Below the pieces are notes generated by a model. It was not told the DNA's origin. It ran no database searches and saw nothing but the letters and a program-made list of their open reading frames with translations. Below, in pieces: positions 33,389 through 41,903 of a DNA stretch of 51,654 nt. The translations under genes and the position numbers were made by a program. The first letter of the stretch is position 1. Each line of letters begins with the position of its first letter. Source of the stretch: Duganella callida (GTDB lineage Bacteria; Pseudomonadota; Gammaproteobacteria; Burkholderiales; Burkholderiaceae_D); NCBI RefSeq assembly GCF_004614165.1, contig NZ_SPVG01000037.1:1-51654 (forward strand), in the 5' to 3' direction.

Positions 33389-36262
33389 TCATGGATTGGT
33401 TACGGACAGCAGGCGCACCGTGCCCAGCATGCCCGATGGGCGCGGGGTGATCAGGTGCGTGTCCTGCGGGACGAAGCGCTGGCCATAGCGTGCCGACAGC
33501 AGCCGGTAATCGGGCCGCTCCTGGCCCGCCATCAGGTTGATCGACAGGTTGGCCACTTGCACCTCGATGCGGTTGGCGCCGGGTTTCAGCAAGGCGCCGA
33601 CATCAAGCTGGTAAGGTGGATGCCAGATCGCGCCGGCGCGCTGGCCATTGACATAGACCACGGCCGCTTCGCGAATCGGACTGTCCAGCATGGCGCGCAT
33701 CCCGGACGGCACCGTGGGGGTGGACTCCAGCGGCGTACCGATGCCGAAGTCCAGCTTGATACGGCCGCCTTTCAACTGGGCGGCGTCCAGCGCAACGTCC
33801 TTGCGGTAGACACCGATGCCCGAGTAATAGCGCGTGGCCGCGTCGTCGGCCCAGGAACCCAGTTTGGCCAGACCACGCGGCTGCTCCAGCGCGCCGCCGG
33901 CGCCAGGGAAGCTCAGTTGCCAGTCGTTGCTCAGGTCAGCCAGCGTGACGATCGTGGGTGCGGCCGTCGGCGAGGTGCCAGTCGCCTTGACGCTGTCCGA
34001 CAGCACCAGCACGCGCGATTCGTACGGCGCCAGCACCAATCCCATCGACGGCACAACCTGGGCTGGCGTCACCGATCCATCATGCGGGTTCCACCAGGCG
34101 GCGTTGGCGCGTCTGGCGGCCACGGTGGCCGTGGTGCGGATTTCGCGGTTGCTGGTGTTGGCGATGAAGTAGATGTCGCCGTCGGCCAGCTTGCGGCGGA
34201 TGAAGCCCAGGCCGGCCGCTTGCGACGCCGCGCGGAAGTCAGGCGCCACCGCCTTGCCGATTGCCGCGCCCAGCGCCACGTCGTCCGCCACCAGCTGCAC
34301 GCCGGGCATGCTAAACAGCTGTTCGCTCAGTTTGCGTACCTTGGCGGTGACGGCGGCAGCGTCCGCGTAACCCGGCGCCAGCGACGGTTTGCTGCCCACT
34401 GCAATCAGCTTGCCCCCTGCGCTCACATGCCTGATCAGCCTTTCCAGCGTATCCGGGGCCATGCGCGTGGTGTGCGGCAGCACGATCAGCGGATAATGCT
34501 TGCCGCTGTCGCGCAGCGCCTCGGCATCGAGGAAATCGACGTTGTGGCCGGCGTCCAGGATCTGTTCCATCAGGACCGGGGTGACGAAGTGGGGCATCTC
34601 CGCCGACAGCGAGACTTTGGCCGGTCTGGTTTCGGCGTAGGCGTCATCGTTGGGCAGCAGCAGCGCAACGTCGTTGGCCGGCTCGCCCTGACGCAGCAGA
34701 TAGCTGGTGCGCGCCAGGTAGGAGGTCACGTCCGGCATCACGTTCCACCAGGGCTGGTGGTTGTTGAACACGGCCGCCGCATAGAAAGCATAGCCGGGTT
34801 CCTGCACGCCGGGCGGGGTGTAAGGCCAGCCGTGGCCGATGAACAGATTCACGCCCTGCAGCAGCATGCGGTCGGCTTCCACCTTCATGTCCAGCGGCGT
34901 GGCGCTGAAGGCCGGGGAATTCAGCCAGGTCCAGGTCTCGGCCGAGATCACGTTGCGACCGTACAGGTGGCCGGCCGAGGTGGCGAGCCGGGTGAAGGAG
35001 AACTGGCGAAATTGCGGTCCCTCGCCTTCCGGCAGCGCCACCAGACGGTTGCTGGACAGGGACACGGCCGGCTCGCCGTAAGTCTGCGAGCGAAAACGCG
35101 TGTGATGTTTTCTGGCCCAGTCATCGACCGGCGTCAGATAGCGCTCGTTGACCAGTTCCGTCTGCGTCAGCGCCCAGTCGCGCCGCAGCGCGCCGGCGTC
35201 CTGGCCTTGGCCGCCGTAGACCACCGGCAGGTGCGGTTTCAGATCGTAGCCGCGGCGGCGCTGGAATTCGGCCAGGAAGTCGTCGGTCCAGTCGGTACCA
35301 TACACCTCAAGGCTGTCCGAGAACACGGCATAAGGTGGTTGGTCGCCGAAGGCGCGCAGCAGCGGTTCCGCCACCTGATCCAGATGATGGTCGATGGCGC
35401 TGCGGCTCAGGTGATCGAGCACGAAGCCTTCGGCGCCCAGGGCGGCGCGCTTGACTTGCTGGGCGGTGCGGCTGGCGATGTAGAACACCGCCACGCGTGC
35501 GCCATCGGCCGGCGCGAACTGCGCGCGGCCATTGGCTTGGGCGGGTGCGGCCAGTTTAAGGGCGGTGGCGTCGAATTTCCTGGCGTCGCCGCTGCCGACG
35601 AAGATCGCCACCAGACGTTCGCCGCTGCCGATCGACGGCAGCGCCACCGAGTCGGCGCCGGCAGGCAAATCGACCGGTGCGACGCGCATGCGCGATGCGG
35701 CCTCCGTCACCGGCACGTGCGGGCCGCCATAGGGCCAGCCGCTGGCCAGCGTCATGTCGACGCGCAGCTTGTGCTCATGCGCTTTCTGGTTGACGAAGCT
35801 GACGGCGTCCAGGAATTCCGGCGACAGATACGGCAGGTTGCGGATGCCGCGCGACGGATCGTCCAGCTCCATCGGATAGACCGGCTGGATCTCGAATCCG
35901 CCGAAGCCGCCCTGCTTCATGGCCAGCATCTCGCGTTCCAGCTGCGGCTTGACCACGGCCGGACCGAACCACCACCAGCGCACCATCGGGCGGGCATCGT
36001 CCGGCGGCGCGGCCAGATGGCGCTGCACCTCGGCGACAGTCGAGAAATGGGTAACGCCGTCGGCTGCATTGCCATCGGCGGCGCCCGCCACAGCGGCAGC
36101 GGCCAGCGCGCGACCCGGCGCGACGCCTTCGATGCTGGCCGCAGTGCCTGGCGGCGCCGCATCGGCCGCCGGCATGGCCCGGCCGTGCGCTGCGGCAGTC
36201 AGGCAAGTGGTGAAGATCAGCAGGCGGCAAGCCGCCCGCCCACGCGGGGTATGCTGGTTCAT
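33389..36262 (-). CDS. GH106-family alpha-L-rhamnosidase
   Basis: 957 residues, exported (signal about 1-30). GH106 features: PDDARPMVRWWWFGPAVVKPQLEREMLAMKQGGFGGFEIQPVYP near the start, DMTLASGWPYGGP, VFSDSLEVYGTDWTDDFLAEFQRRRGYDL, SAETWTWLNSPAFSATPLDMKVEADRMLLQGVNLFIGHGWPYTPP in the barrel, and a beta-sandwich end (IWHPPYQLDVGALLKPGANRIEVQVAN). It releases terminal rhamnose, as from rhamnogalacturonan oligosaccharides. It lies 18 bases after rhaI, so the enzyme that frees rhamnose is co-made with those that metabolise it. Start 36262 is the first ATG; a GTG at 36274 is also possible. Confidence 0.9.
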   Translation of the reverse strand: MNQHTPRGRAACRLLIFTTCLTAAAHGRAMPAADAAPPGTAASIEGVAPGRALAAAAVAGAADGNAADGVTHFSTVAEVQRHLAAPPDDARPMVRWWWFGPAVVKPQLEREMLAMKQGGFGGFEIQPVYPMELDDPSRGIRNLPYLSPEFLDAVSFVNQKAHEHKLRVDMTLASGWPYGGPHVPVTEAASRMRVAPVDLPAGADSVALPSIGSGERLVAIFVGSGDARKFDATALKLAAPAQANGRAQFAPADGARVAVFYIASRTAQQVKRAALGAEGFVLDHLSRSAIDHHLDQVAEPLLRAFGDQPPYAVFSDSLEVYGTDWTDDFLAEFQRRRGYDLKPHLPVVYGGQGQDAGALRRDWALTQTELVNERYLTPVDDWARKHHTRFRSQTYGEPAVSLSSNRLVALPEGEGPQFRQFSFTRLATSAGHLYGRNVISAETWTWLNSPAFSATPLDMKVEADRMLLQGVNLFIGHGWPYTPPGVQEPGYAFYAAAVFNNHQPWWNVMPDVTSYLARTSYLLRQGEPANDVALLLPNDDAYAETRPAKVSLSAEMPHFVTPVLMEQILDAGHNVDFLDAEALRDSGKHYPLIVLPHTTRMAPDTLERLIRHVSAGGKLIAVGSKPSLAPGYADAAAVTAKVRKLSEQLFSMPGVQLVADDVALGAAIGKAVAPDFRAASQAAGLGFIRRKLADGDIYFIANTSNREIRTTATVAARRANAAWWNPHDGSVTPAQVVPSMGLVLAPYESRVLVLSDSVKATGTSPTAAPTIVTLADLSNDWQLSFPGAGGALEQPRGLAKLGSWADDAATRYYSGIGVYRKDVALDAAQLKGGRIKLDFGIGTPLESTPTVPSGMRAMLDSPIREAAVVYVNGQRAGAIWHPPYQLDVGALLKPGANRIEVQVANLSINLMAGQERPDYRLLSARYGQRFVPQDTHLITPRPSGMLGTVRLLSVTNP

Positions 36263-36280
36263 GAGCGTGACCACCGGCGC

Positions 36281-37576
36281 TTAGACGATGCCGCTGCTGC
36301 TGGCGCCCGCCCTGGCAGGACGCGCGACTGCCGCCTGCTCGCGATAGCCGGCCGCACGATAAGCGCCGACCGGATCGATCGCGCCGCCCGAGCGCTGGCG
36401 CGCCATCGCCAGAATCGGGCTGACGTCGGTGCGGAAAGCCTGCTTCAGCGTCTGCGCCGCCTGCAGCACGTCATTGGCTTCCTGATGACCGCGCAGCGCC
36501 GCGCGGTCCACCAGCGCCGCCTGGACATAAGCACGCTGCACTTCCACCGCGCTGCTCATCAGGCTCTCGATCGGGTCGGTGACGTTGTGCGACTGATCCA
36601 GCATATTCGCGGTCTTGAACGAAGCGCCCTCGCGCTGCGCTGCGTCGGCCAGCTCGTTAAACACCAGGAACAGCTGGAACGGATTGATCGAGCCGGAATC
36701 CAGATCGTCGTCGCCGTACTTGCTGTCGTTGAAGTGGAAACCACCCAGCTTGCCGAACTGCGCCAGCCGCGCGACGATCATCTCAATGTTGGTGTTCGGC
36801 GCATGGTGGCCGAGATCGACCAGGCACTTGGCCTTCGGCCCAAGTTGCTGGGCGCAGGCGAAGCTGGTACCCCAGTCGGCGATGGTGGTCGCGTAGAAGG
36901 CCGGCTCGAACAGCTTGTGTTCGATGAAGACCTGCCAGTCGTCGGGCAGCGCCGCGTAAATGGAGCGCATGCTGTCCAGGTAGCGTTCGAGCGACCCCCG
37001 AAGATTGTGCTGGCCGGGGAAATTGGCGCCGTCGCCGATCCACACCGTCAGCGCTTTCGAACCCAGCGCACGTCCCAGCTCGATGCAATCGATATTGTGC
37101 TGCACGGCCTGCGCACGGGTGGCGGCGCTTTGCGCGGTCAGGCTGCCGTATTTGTAGCTGTGCTCCTGGCCCTGCTGGTCCTGGAACGTATTCGAGTTGA
37201 CCGCGTCGAAGTACAGACCATGGCTTTCGGCCTGTTCCCGCAGTGCTTTGGGATCATCGGTTCGGTCCCACGGGAAGTGCAGCGAAATGCCCGGCGTAGC
37301 CCGGGTCAGTTGGTGGATCACGGCGCAGTCATCGAGTTTTTCGAAGACGTTGCGTGGCTCGCCCTTGCCGGGGAAGCGGGCAAACCGCGTGCCGCCGGTG
37401 CCGGCGCCCCAGCTGGGCAGGGCCACGGCGAATTGCTGGGCGTGGACGGTCAGGGTTTCGATATCGACGCCGCGACGCGACAGCACGCCGGCCAGGGCGT
37501 CGTAATCGGCGTGCAGATTGGCCTGCAACTGGCCGTTGTGTCTGGCGACCAGATTTTGGTCGATGATGGTGCTCAT
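36281..37576 (-). CDS. rhaI: L-rhamnose isomerase
   Basis: 431 residues, cytoplasmic. It matches the RhaI type (Rhizobium/Bacillus/Pseudomonas style) that turns L-rhamnose into L-rhamnulose with divalent metal. Metal and substrate segments: VFIEHKLFEPAFYATTIADWG, CLVDLGHHAPNTNIEMI and GGFHFNDSKYGDDDLDSGSINPFQLF. A strong GGAG site is ten bases ahead of the ATG. Second gene of the operon, 64 bases after the rhaD stop; that gap holds only the ribosome site and a weak GC stem. The C-terminal 20 residues are alanine-rich and probably disordered. Confidence 0.95.
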   Translation of the reverse strand: MSTIIDQNLVARHNGQLQANLHADYDALAGVLSRRGVDIETLTVHAQQFAVALPSWGAGTGGTRFARFPGKGEPRNVFEKLDDCAVIHQLTRATPGISLHFPWDRTDDPKALREQAESHGLYFDAVNSNTFQDQQGQEHSYKYGSLTAQSAATRAQAVQHNIDCIELGRALGSKALTVWIGDGANFPGQHNLRGSLERYLDSMRSIYAALPDDWQVFIEHKLFEPAFYATTIADWGTSFACAQQLGPKAKCLVDLGHHAPNTNIEMIVARLAQFGKLGGFHFNDSKYGDDDLDSGSINPFQLFLVFNELADAAQREGASFKTANMLDQSHNVTDPIESLMSSAVEVQRAYVQAALVDRAALRGHQEANDVLQAAQTLKQAFRTDVSPILAMARQRSGGAIDPVGAYRAAGYREQAAVARPARAGASSSGIV

Positions 37577-37640
37577 GATGTCTCCTTCATATTGTTATCG
37601 CCCCTTTCGGGAGCTGCCGGCAAATTCCTGAGCGGCGATC

Positions 37641-39740
37641 TTAACGCGTAAATGCCCCAGCGTTGCCCGCATCGACGTTCAAGATATTGCCGGTACTCTT
37701 GCCCGCCTTGTCCGAGGCCAGGAAATACACGGCTTCCGCGATATCTTCCGGCAGCACGCTCAGTTTCAGCATGCTGCGCTGGCGGTAGAACTCTTCCACA
37801 TCATCCGCACCGATCTTGTTCGATTGCGCGCGCTCTTCCTTCCACTTGCCGTCCCAGATGCGCGAACCGCGGATCACCGCGTCCGGATTCACCACGTTGA
37901 CGCGGATGCCATGCGCCGCGCCTTCCAGCGCGATGCAGCGCGCCAGATGAATCTCGGCCGCCTTGGCGGTGCAGTAAGCCGAGGCGCCGGCCGACGCCAC
38001 CAGGCCGTTCTTGCTGGCGACGAAGACCATGGCACCGCCCAGCTTCTGCTGCTTCATGATACGGAAGGCGGCGCGGCTGACCAGGAAGTAGCCCTTGACC
38101 AGAATGTCCTGATTGCGGTTCCACACCTCCAGCGTGGTGTCTTCCAGCGGCGCCGACGAGGCGATGCCGGCGTTCGAGATCAGCAGATCGACGCCGCCGA
38201 ACTGCAGCGCCGACGCTTTCAGAATCTCGTCCACAGCCTCTTCGCTGGTAATATTGGCCACCACGCTGGCGACGTTGTCCTTACCTGCCACCTTGGCCAG
38301 CGCACCTTGCGCCTCCGCCAGCGCCTCGGCATCGATATCGGTCAGCAGCACGCAAGCGCCTTCCTGCAGCAACTGCTTCGCCACCGCCTGGCCGATGCCG
38401 CCGGCGCCGCCGGTCACCAGCGCGATACGGCCGGCCAGCGATTTCGGCTTGGGCATGCGCTGCAGCTTGGCCTCCTCAAGCAGCCAGTATTCGATGTCGA
38501 ACGCTTCCTGCTCCGGCAGTCCGACATACTTGTCGACACCATTCGCGCCACGCATCACGTTGATGGCGTTGACATAGAACTCGCCGGCGATACGCGCGGT
38601 GGCCTTGTCCTTGGCGAAGGACAGCATGCCGACGCCGGGGATCAGGTAGATGATCGGATTGGCGTCACGCACCGCCGGGCTGTTGGCACGCTTGCAGCGC
38701 TCATAGTAGGCCGTGTAGTCGGCGCGATACGCCTCCAGCGCCGCATCCAGGCCGGCCACAAGCTTGTCGAAATCCGGCTGCGCCGGGTCGAAATCCACCA
38801 CGAACGGACGGATCTTGGTGCGCAGGAAGTGGTCCGGGCAGGAAGTGCCCAGCGCCGCCAGCGGCTGCAGGTCGCGGCTGCAGACGAATTCCAGCACCGC
38901 GTCCTGATCGTCGAAGTGACCGAGCTTGAATTCGTCCTTGCTGATTTTGCCGCGCAGCAGAGGCATTAGCCTGGCCGCAAATGCCGCGCGCTCCTCGGCC
39001 GGCAAAGGCTGCGCCACGGCGCCGCCGAACGATGGCTGCCGGACGTGCGCATCCAGCCACTCGCCGGCGCGCTTGATCACCGCCAGCGTATTTTCGTAGC
39101 AGGACCTGGCCGTATCGCCCCAGGTGAACAGGCCGTGGCCCTCCAGGATGATACCCTTCAGCGCCGGATTGGCCTTCGAAACTTCTTCCAGTTTCAGACC
39201 GAGGTCGTAGCCGGGACGCTGCCACGGCAGCCAACCCAGTTCGCCCTCGAAGATTTTCTGCGTCAGCTCGCGGCTGTTGGCGCAGGCGGCGATGGCGATC
39301 ACCGAGTCCGGGTGCATGTGGTCCACGTGCTTGCGCGCGATGTAGGCGTGCAGCGGCGTGTCGATGCTGGCCGCGCGCGGATTCAGGTTGAAGGTGCAGT
39401 GCGGCAGATAGCTGACCATCTCGTCCTCATGTTCCAGGCCGCGGTAGCGCTGCTTCAGTGCCCGCAGCTTGTCCATGTACAGGGTCGAGAAGCCATCCAG
39501 CTTGATGCTGCCCAAGTCGCCGCCGGAGCCCTTCACCCACAGCACCTCCACTTGCTCGCCGCTGAGCGGATCGGCCATCATGACCTTGGCCGAGGTATTG
39601 CCGCCGCCAAAATTGGTGATGCGCAGATCCGATCCGAGCAAATTGGAGCGGTACAACAGCAACTCCGGCTCGCTCATCTGAGCGGCCAGGCTGTCGTCCC
39701 ACAGGGAGCTGATCGGTTCTTTCTGCTTCGGTACATTCAT
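37641..39740 (-). CDS. rhaD: Bifunctional rhamnulose-1-phosphate aldolase / lactaldehyde dehydrogenase
   Basis: 699 residues, cytoplasmic, a two-domain fusion. Residues about 1-400 are a class II aldolase (FGGGNTSAK at 44-52; zinc-type histidines H141, H143 in DHMHPDS and H202 in LEGHGLF). Residues about 435-699 are a short-chain dehydrogenase with TGGAGGIG (443-450) for NAD and the Y589-x3-K593 catalytic pair. The fusion (called RhaD or RhaEW elsewhere) splits rhamnulose-1-phosphate into dihydroxyacetone phosphate and L-lactaldehyde and oxidises the aldehyde to lactate. First gene of the minus-strand rha/rhamnogalacturonan operon, divergent from the DeoR regulator. Confidence 0.95.
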   Translation of the reverse strand: MNVPKQKEPISSLWDDSLAAQMSEPELLLYRSNLLGSDLRITNFGGGNTSAKVMMADPLSGEQVEVLWVKGSGGDLGSIKLDGFSTLYMDKLRALKQRYRGLEHEDEMVSYLPHCTFNLNPRAASIDTPLHAYIARKHVDHMHPDSVIAIAACANSRELTQKIFEGELGWLPWQRPGYDLGLKLEEVSKANPALKGIILEGHGLFTWGDTARSCYENTLAVIKRAGEWLDAHVRQPSFGGAVAQPLPAEERAAFAARLMPLLRGKISKDEFKLGHFDDQDAVLEFVCSRDLQPLAALGTSCPDHFLRTKIRPFVVDFDPAQPDFDKLVAGLDAALEAYRADYTAYYERCKRANSPAVRDANPIIYLIPGVGMLSFAKDKATARIAGEFYVNAINVMRGANGVDKYVGLPEQEAFDIEYWLLEEAKLQRMPKPKSLAGRIALVTGGAGGIGQAVAKQLLQEGACVLLTDIDAEALAEAQGALAKVAGKDNVASVVANITSEEAVDEILKASALQFGGVDLLISNAGIASSAPLEDTTLEVWNRNQDILVKGYFLVSRAAFRIMKQQKLGGAMVFVASKNGLVASAGASAYCTAKAAEIHLARCIALEGAAHGIRVNVVNPDAVIRGSRIWDGKWKEERAQSNKIGADDVEEFYRQRSMLKLSVLPEDIAEAVYFLASDKAGKSTGNILNVDAGNAGAFTR

Positions 39741-40008
39741 TGCTGATCTCCGTTGGTATGTGTCCTGTTTTGCCGGGCTGGCAAGCGCAGTCAGTAGAAA
39801 TCAGCGGGCCGTGAGTGTCAATCGGCGACTGATCAAGAAGATGAGCAAGGCCGAAATAATCAACAAGTTGAGCGCCCCGCAAAATGCCGACCCAAACAAT
39901 CACCAGATTGATCAAGTGCTGATTGACGGCGGTTTTCGAAGTGAATAATCTAAATAAATAAAACGACAACCTGGCTCTGCGGGTTGCGAGACAAAACTGG
40001 AGACGAAA
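39741..40008. promoter_or_regulatory. Divergent rha control region with repeated TTGATCAA-like motifs
   Basis: 268 AT-rich bases between rhaD and rhaR. Motifs: TGATCAAG (39830-39837), palindrome TCAAC-AA-GTTGA (39860-39871), palindrome TTGATCAA (39908-39915) and CTGATTGAC about five bases on (39919-39927). Repeated, related palindromes between divergent sugar genes are what a DeoR-type repressor would need. A 62-codon open frame (39760-39948) crosses the region but has no ribosome site or family likeness. Confidence 0.5.
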
Positions 40009-40872
40009 ATGATCAATCACAAGCGCCGCAAACGTTTGTTGAAATTATTAGCGGAGCACCAGAGCGCCACCGTGCCGGAACTGGTGGAATGGCTCAACGC
40101 CTCACCGGCCACGGTGCGCCGCGACATCAGCTGGCTGGCGGCGCGCAGCCTGCTGACGCGCACCCGCGGCGGCGCCGCCAACCTGGAACAGAAAAAGCGC
40201 GCCTATCCGCTGACCAGCGAGACCTTCCAGCACAACATACAGTGCCACGCCGAACGCAAGCGCGCGATCGCGCGCTACGCCGCCAGCATGTGCAGCGAAG
40301 GCGAAACCATCATCATCAACGGCGGCACCTCCACCTTCATGATGGCGGAATTCCTGGTCGATCAGCACCTGAAGATCCTGACCAACTCCTTCCTGATGGC
40401 GGAACGCCTGCTGACTTCCAGCGAAAACGAGATCATCGTCCCCGGCGGCCAGGTCTACCGCGAACAGAACGTGATCCTCAGCCCCTTCGACAACGACATC
40501 ACCCAACACCACTACGCGGCCAAGATGTTCATGAGCGCCTACGGCCTGTCGCTGCTTGGCCTGATGGAAGCCGACCCGCTGCTGATCCAGGCCGAAAAGC
40601 GCCTGATCTCGCAGGCCGAGGAACTGATCGTGCTGGCCGACAGCTCCAAGTTCGCCAAGAAGGCCGGCTTGATATTGTGTGGACTGAACCGCGTGTCCTG
40701 TGTTATCACCGATACCCATGCGTCGGAGTCGGCGGTGCAGCTGCTGGAGCAGCACGGCGTAAAAGTGGTGACGGTGGAGCCGGAACCGGTGCCGGCCATG
40801 ATTTCGCCGGCCAGTTTCAGCAGCGCCTTCGACTACCAACTGACCGACCTGTATCAGGAGATTTCGCATTGA
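40009..40872 (+). CDS. rhaR: DeoR-family repressor of rhamnose genes
   Basis: 287 residues. The N-terminal helix-turn-helix (about 5-55: RRKRLLKLLAEHQSATVPELVEWLNASPATVRRDISWLAARSLLTRTRGGA) and the C-terminal sugar-phosphate-binding DeoR domain (IIINGGTSTFMMAEFL, KILTNSFLMAE, VPGGQVY, VLADSSKFAKKAGL) are clear. It heads the transporter operon and is divergent from rhaD, the place RhaR has in Rhizobium-type rhamnose loci. Likely repressor relieved by a rhamnose intermediate. GGAG lies eight bases before the ATG. Its stop overlaps the rhaS start. Confidence 0.9.
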   Translation: MINHKRRKRLLKLLAEHQSATVPELVEWLNASPATVRRDISWLAARSLLTRTRGGAANLEQKKRAYPLTSETFQHNIQCHAERKRAIARYAASMCSEGETIIINGGTSTFMMAEFLVDQHLKILTNSFLMAERLLTSSENEIIVPGGQVYREQNVILSPFDNDITQHHYAAKMFMSAYGLSLLGLMEADPLLIQAEKRLISQAEELIVLADSSKFAKKAGLILCGLNRVSCVITDTHASESAVQLLEQHGVKVVTVEPEPVPAMISPASFSSAFDYQLTDLYQEISH

Positions 40873-41888
40873 AACTGAATAAATTATTGAGCGCCCTGTC
40901 CACGGCGGCGGCGCTGCTCGCGGCAGGCACGCTGGCCGGCTGCGGCAAGCACGAAGCCGACGGCAAGGTACGCATCGCCATGGTGGTCAAGAACCTGGGC
41001 AACGGCTTCTTCGATGCCGCCCACCGTGGTGCGGACGAGGCGGCGGCCGAGCTGAAAAATGTGGAAATCATTTATACCGGACCGACCACGCCCAGCGCCG
41101 AAGGCCAGATCGAAATCATCAACTCGCTGATCGGCCAGAAGGTCAACGCCATCGTCATCTCGGCCAACGATCCCAACGCGCTGGTGCCGATCGCGAAGAA
41201 GGCCATGCAACGCGGCATCAAGGTGTTGTCCTTCGACAGCGGCCTGGCGCCGGAGGGCCGGCTGATGCAACTGAATCCCTCCAACGCGGAACTGATCGGC
41301 GAGAAGCAGATCCAGATGGCGGCGGCGGCCGTCGGCGGCGCCGGCGAGATCGCCATCCTGTCGGCGTCGGCGCAGGCCACCAATCAGAACATCTGGATCG
41401 GCGTGATGAAGAAGGTGCTGGAAAAGCCGGAATACGCCAAGCTGAAACTGGTGGCCACGGCCTACGGCGATGACCAGTCGGACAAGAGCTATCGCGAGGC
41501 GGTCGGCCTGCTGCGCAGCTATCCGAACCTGAAAGCCATCATTTCACCGAGCACGGTCGGTATCAACGCCGCCAGCAAGGCGGTGGTGGATGAGCACCTG
41601 GTCGGCAAGGTGTACGTCACCGGCCTGGGTCTGCCGTCGGAGATGGCCGGTCACGTGAAGAGCGGCGCGGTGCGCGAGTTCGCGATCTGGAATCCGATCG
41701 ATCTCGGTTACGCCATCACCTACGCGGCCTACGATTTCGTCAAGGGCGATCCCTCGGCCAAACCTGGCGGCAGCGTCAGCGCCGGCCGCATGGGCACCAT
41801 CGCGCTGGATGCCAGCGGCGACGGCGCCATGGCGCCGCCCTTCGTCTACGACAAGTCGAATGTCGAGCAGTTTTCCAAGATCTTCTAG
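40869..41888 (+). CDS. rhaS: Rhamnose ABC importer substrate-binding lipoprotein, TTG start
   Basis: 339 residues from a TTG codon that overlaps the rhaR stop (TTGA) and has AGGAG upstream. The signal ends LAGC (C25), so it is predicted to be a lipoprotein, which is unusual for Gram-negative sugar-binding proteins. The mature part is a periplasmic-binding-protein type I fold of the sugar class (KVRIAMVVKNLGNGFFDAAHRGADEAA, VNAIVISANDPNALVPI, KAIISPSTVGINAASKAV). It matches RhaS of the Rhizobium-type system by position and family, and binds rhamnose in the periplasm for RhaTPQ. Confidence 0.9.
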   Translation: MKLNKLLSALSTAAALLAAGTLAGCGKHEADGKVRIAMVVKNLGNGFFDAAHRGADEAAAELKNVEIIYTGPTTPSAEGQIEIINSLIGQKVNAIVISANDPNALVPIAKKAMQRGIKVLSFDSGLAPEGRLMQLNPSNAELIGEKQIQMAAAAVGGAGEIAILSASAQATNQNIWIGVMKKVLEKPEYAKLKLVATAYGDDQSDKSYREAVGLLRSYPNLKAIISPSTVGINAASKAVVDEHLVGKVYVTGLGLPSEMAGHVKSGAVREFAIWNPIDLGYAITYAAYDFVKGDPSAKPGGSVSAGRMGTIALDASGDGAMAPPFVYDKSNVEQFSKIF

Positions 41889-41903
41889 GCGGTGAGCATG
41901 CAT

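Noticed and set aside
33455-37651. A 1398-codon open frame on the plus strand
   Set aside because: It lies antisense to the GH106 and rhaI genes. Its histidine/arginine/glutamine-rich product fits no family and is a by-product of GC-rich codon use.
39760-39948. 62-codon open frame between rhaD and rhaR
   Set aside because: No ribosome site or family likeness; it lies across the likely operators.
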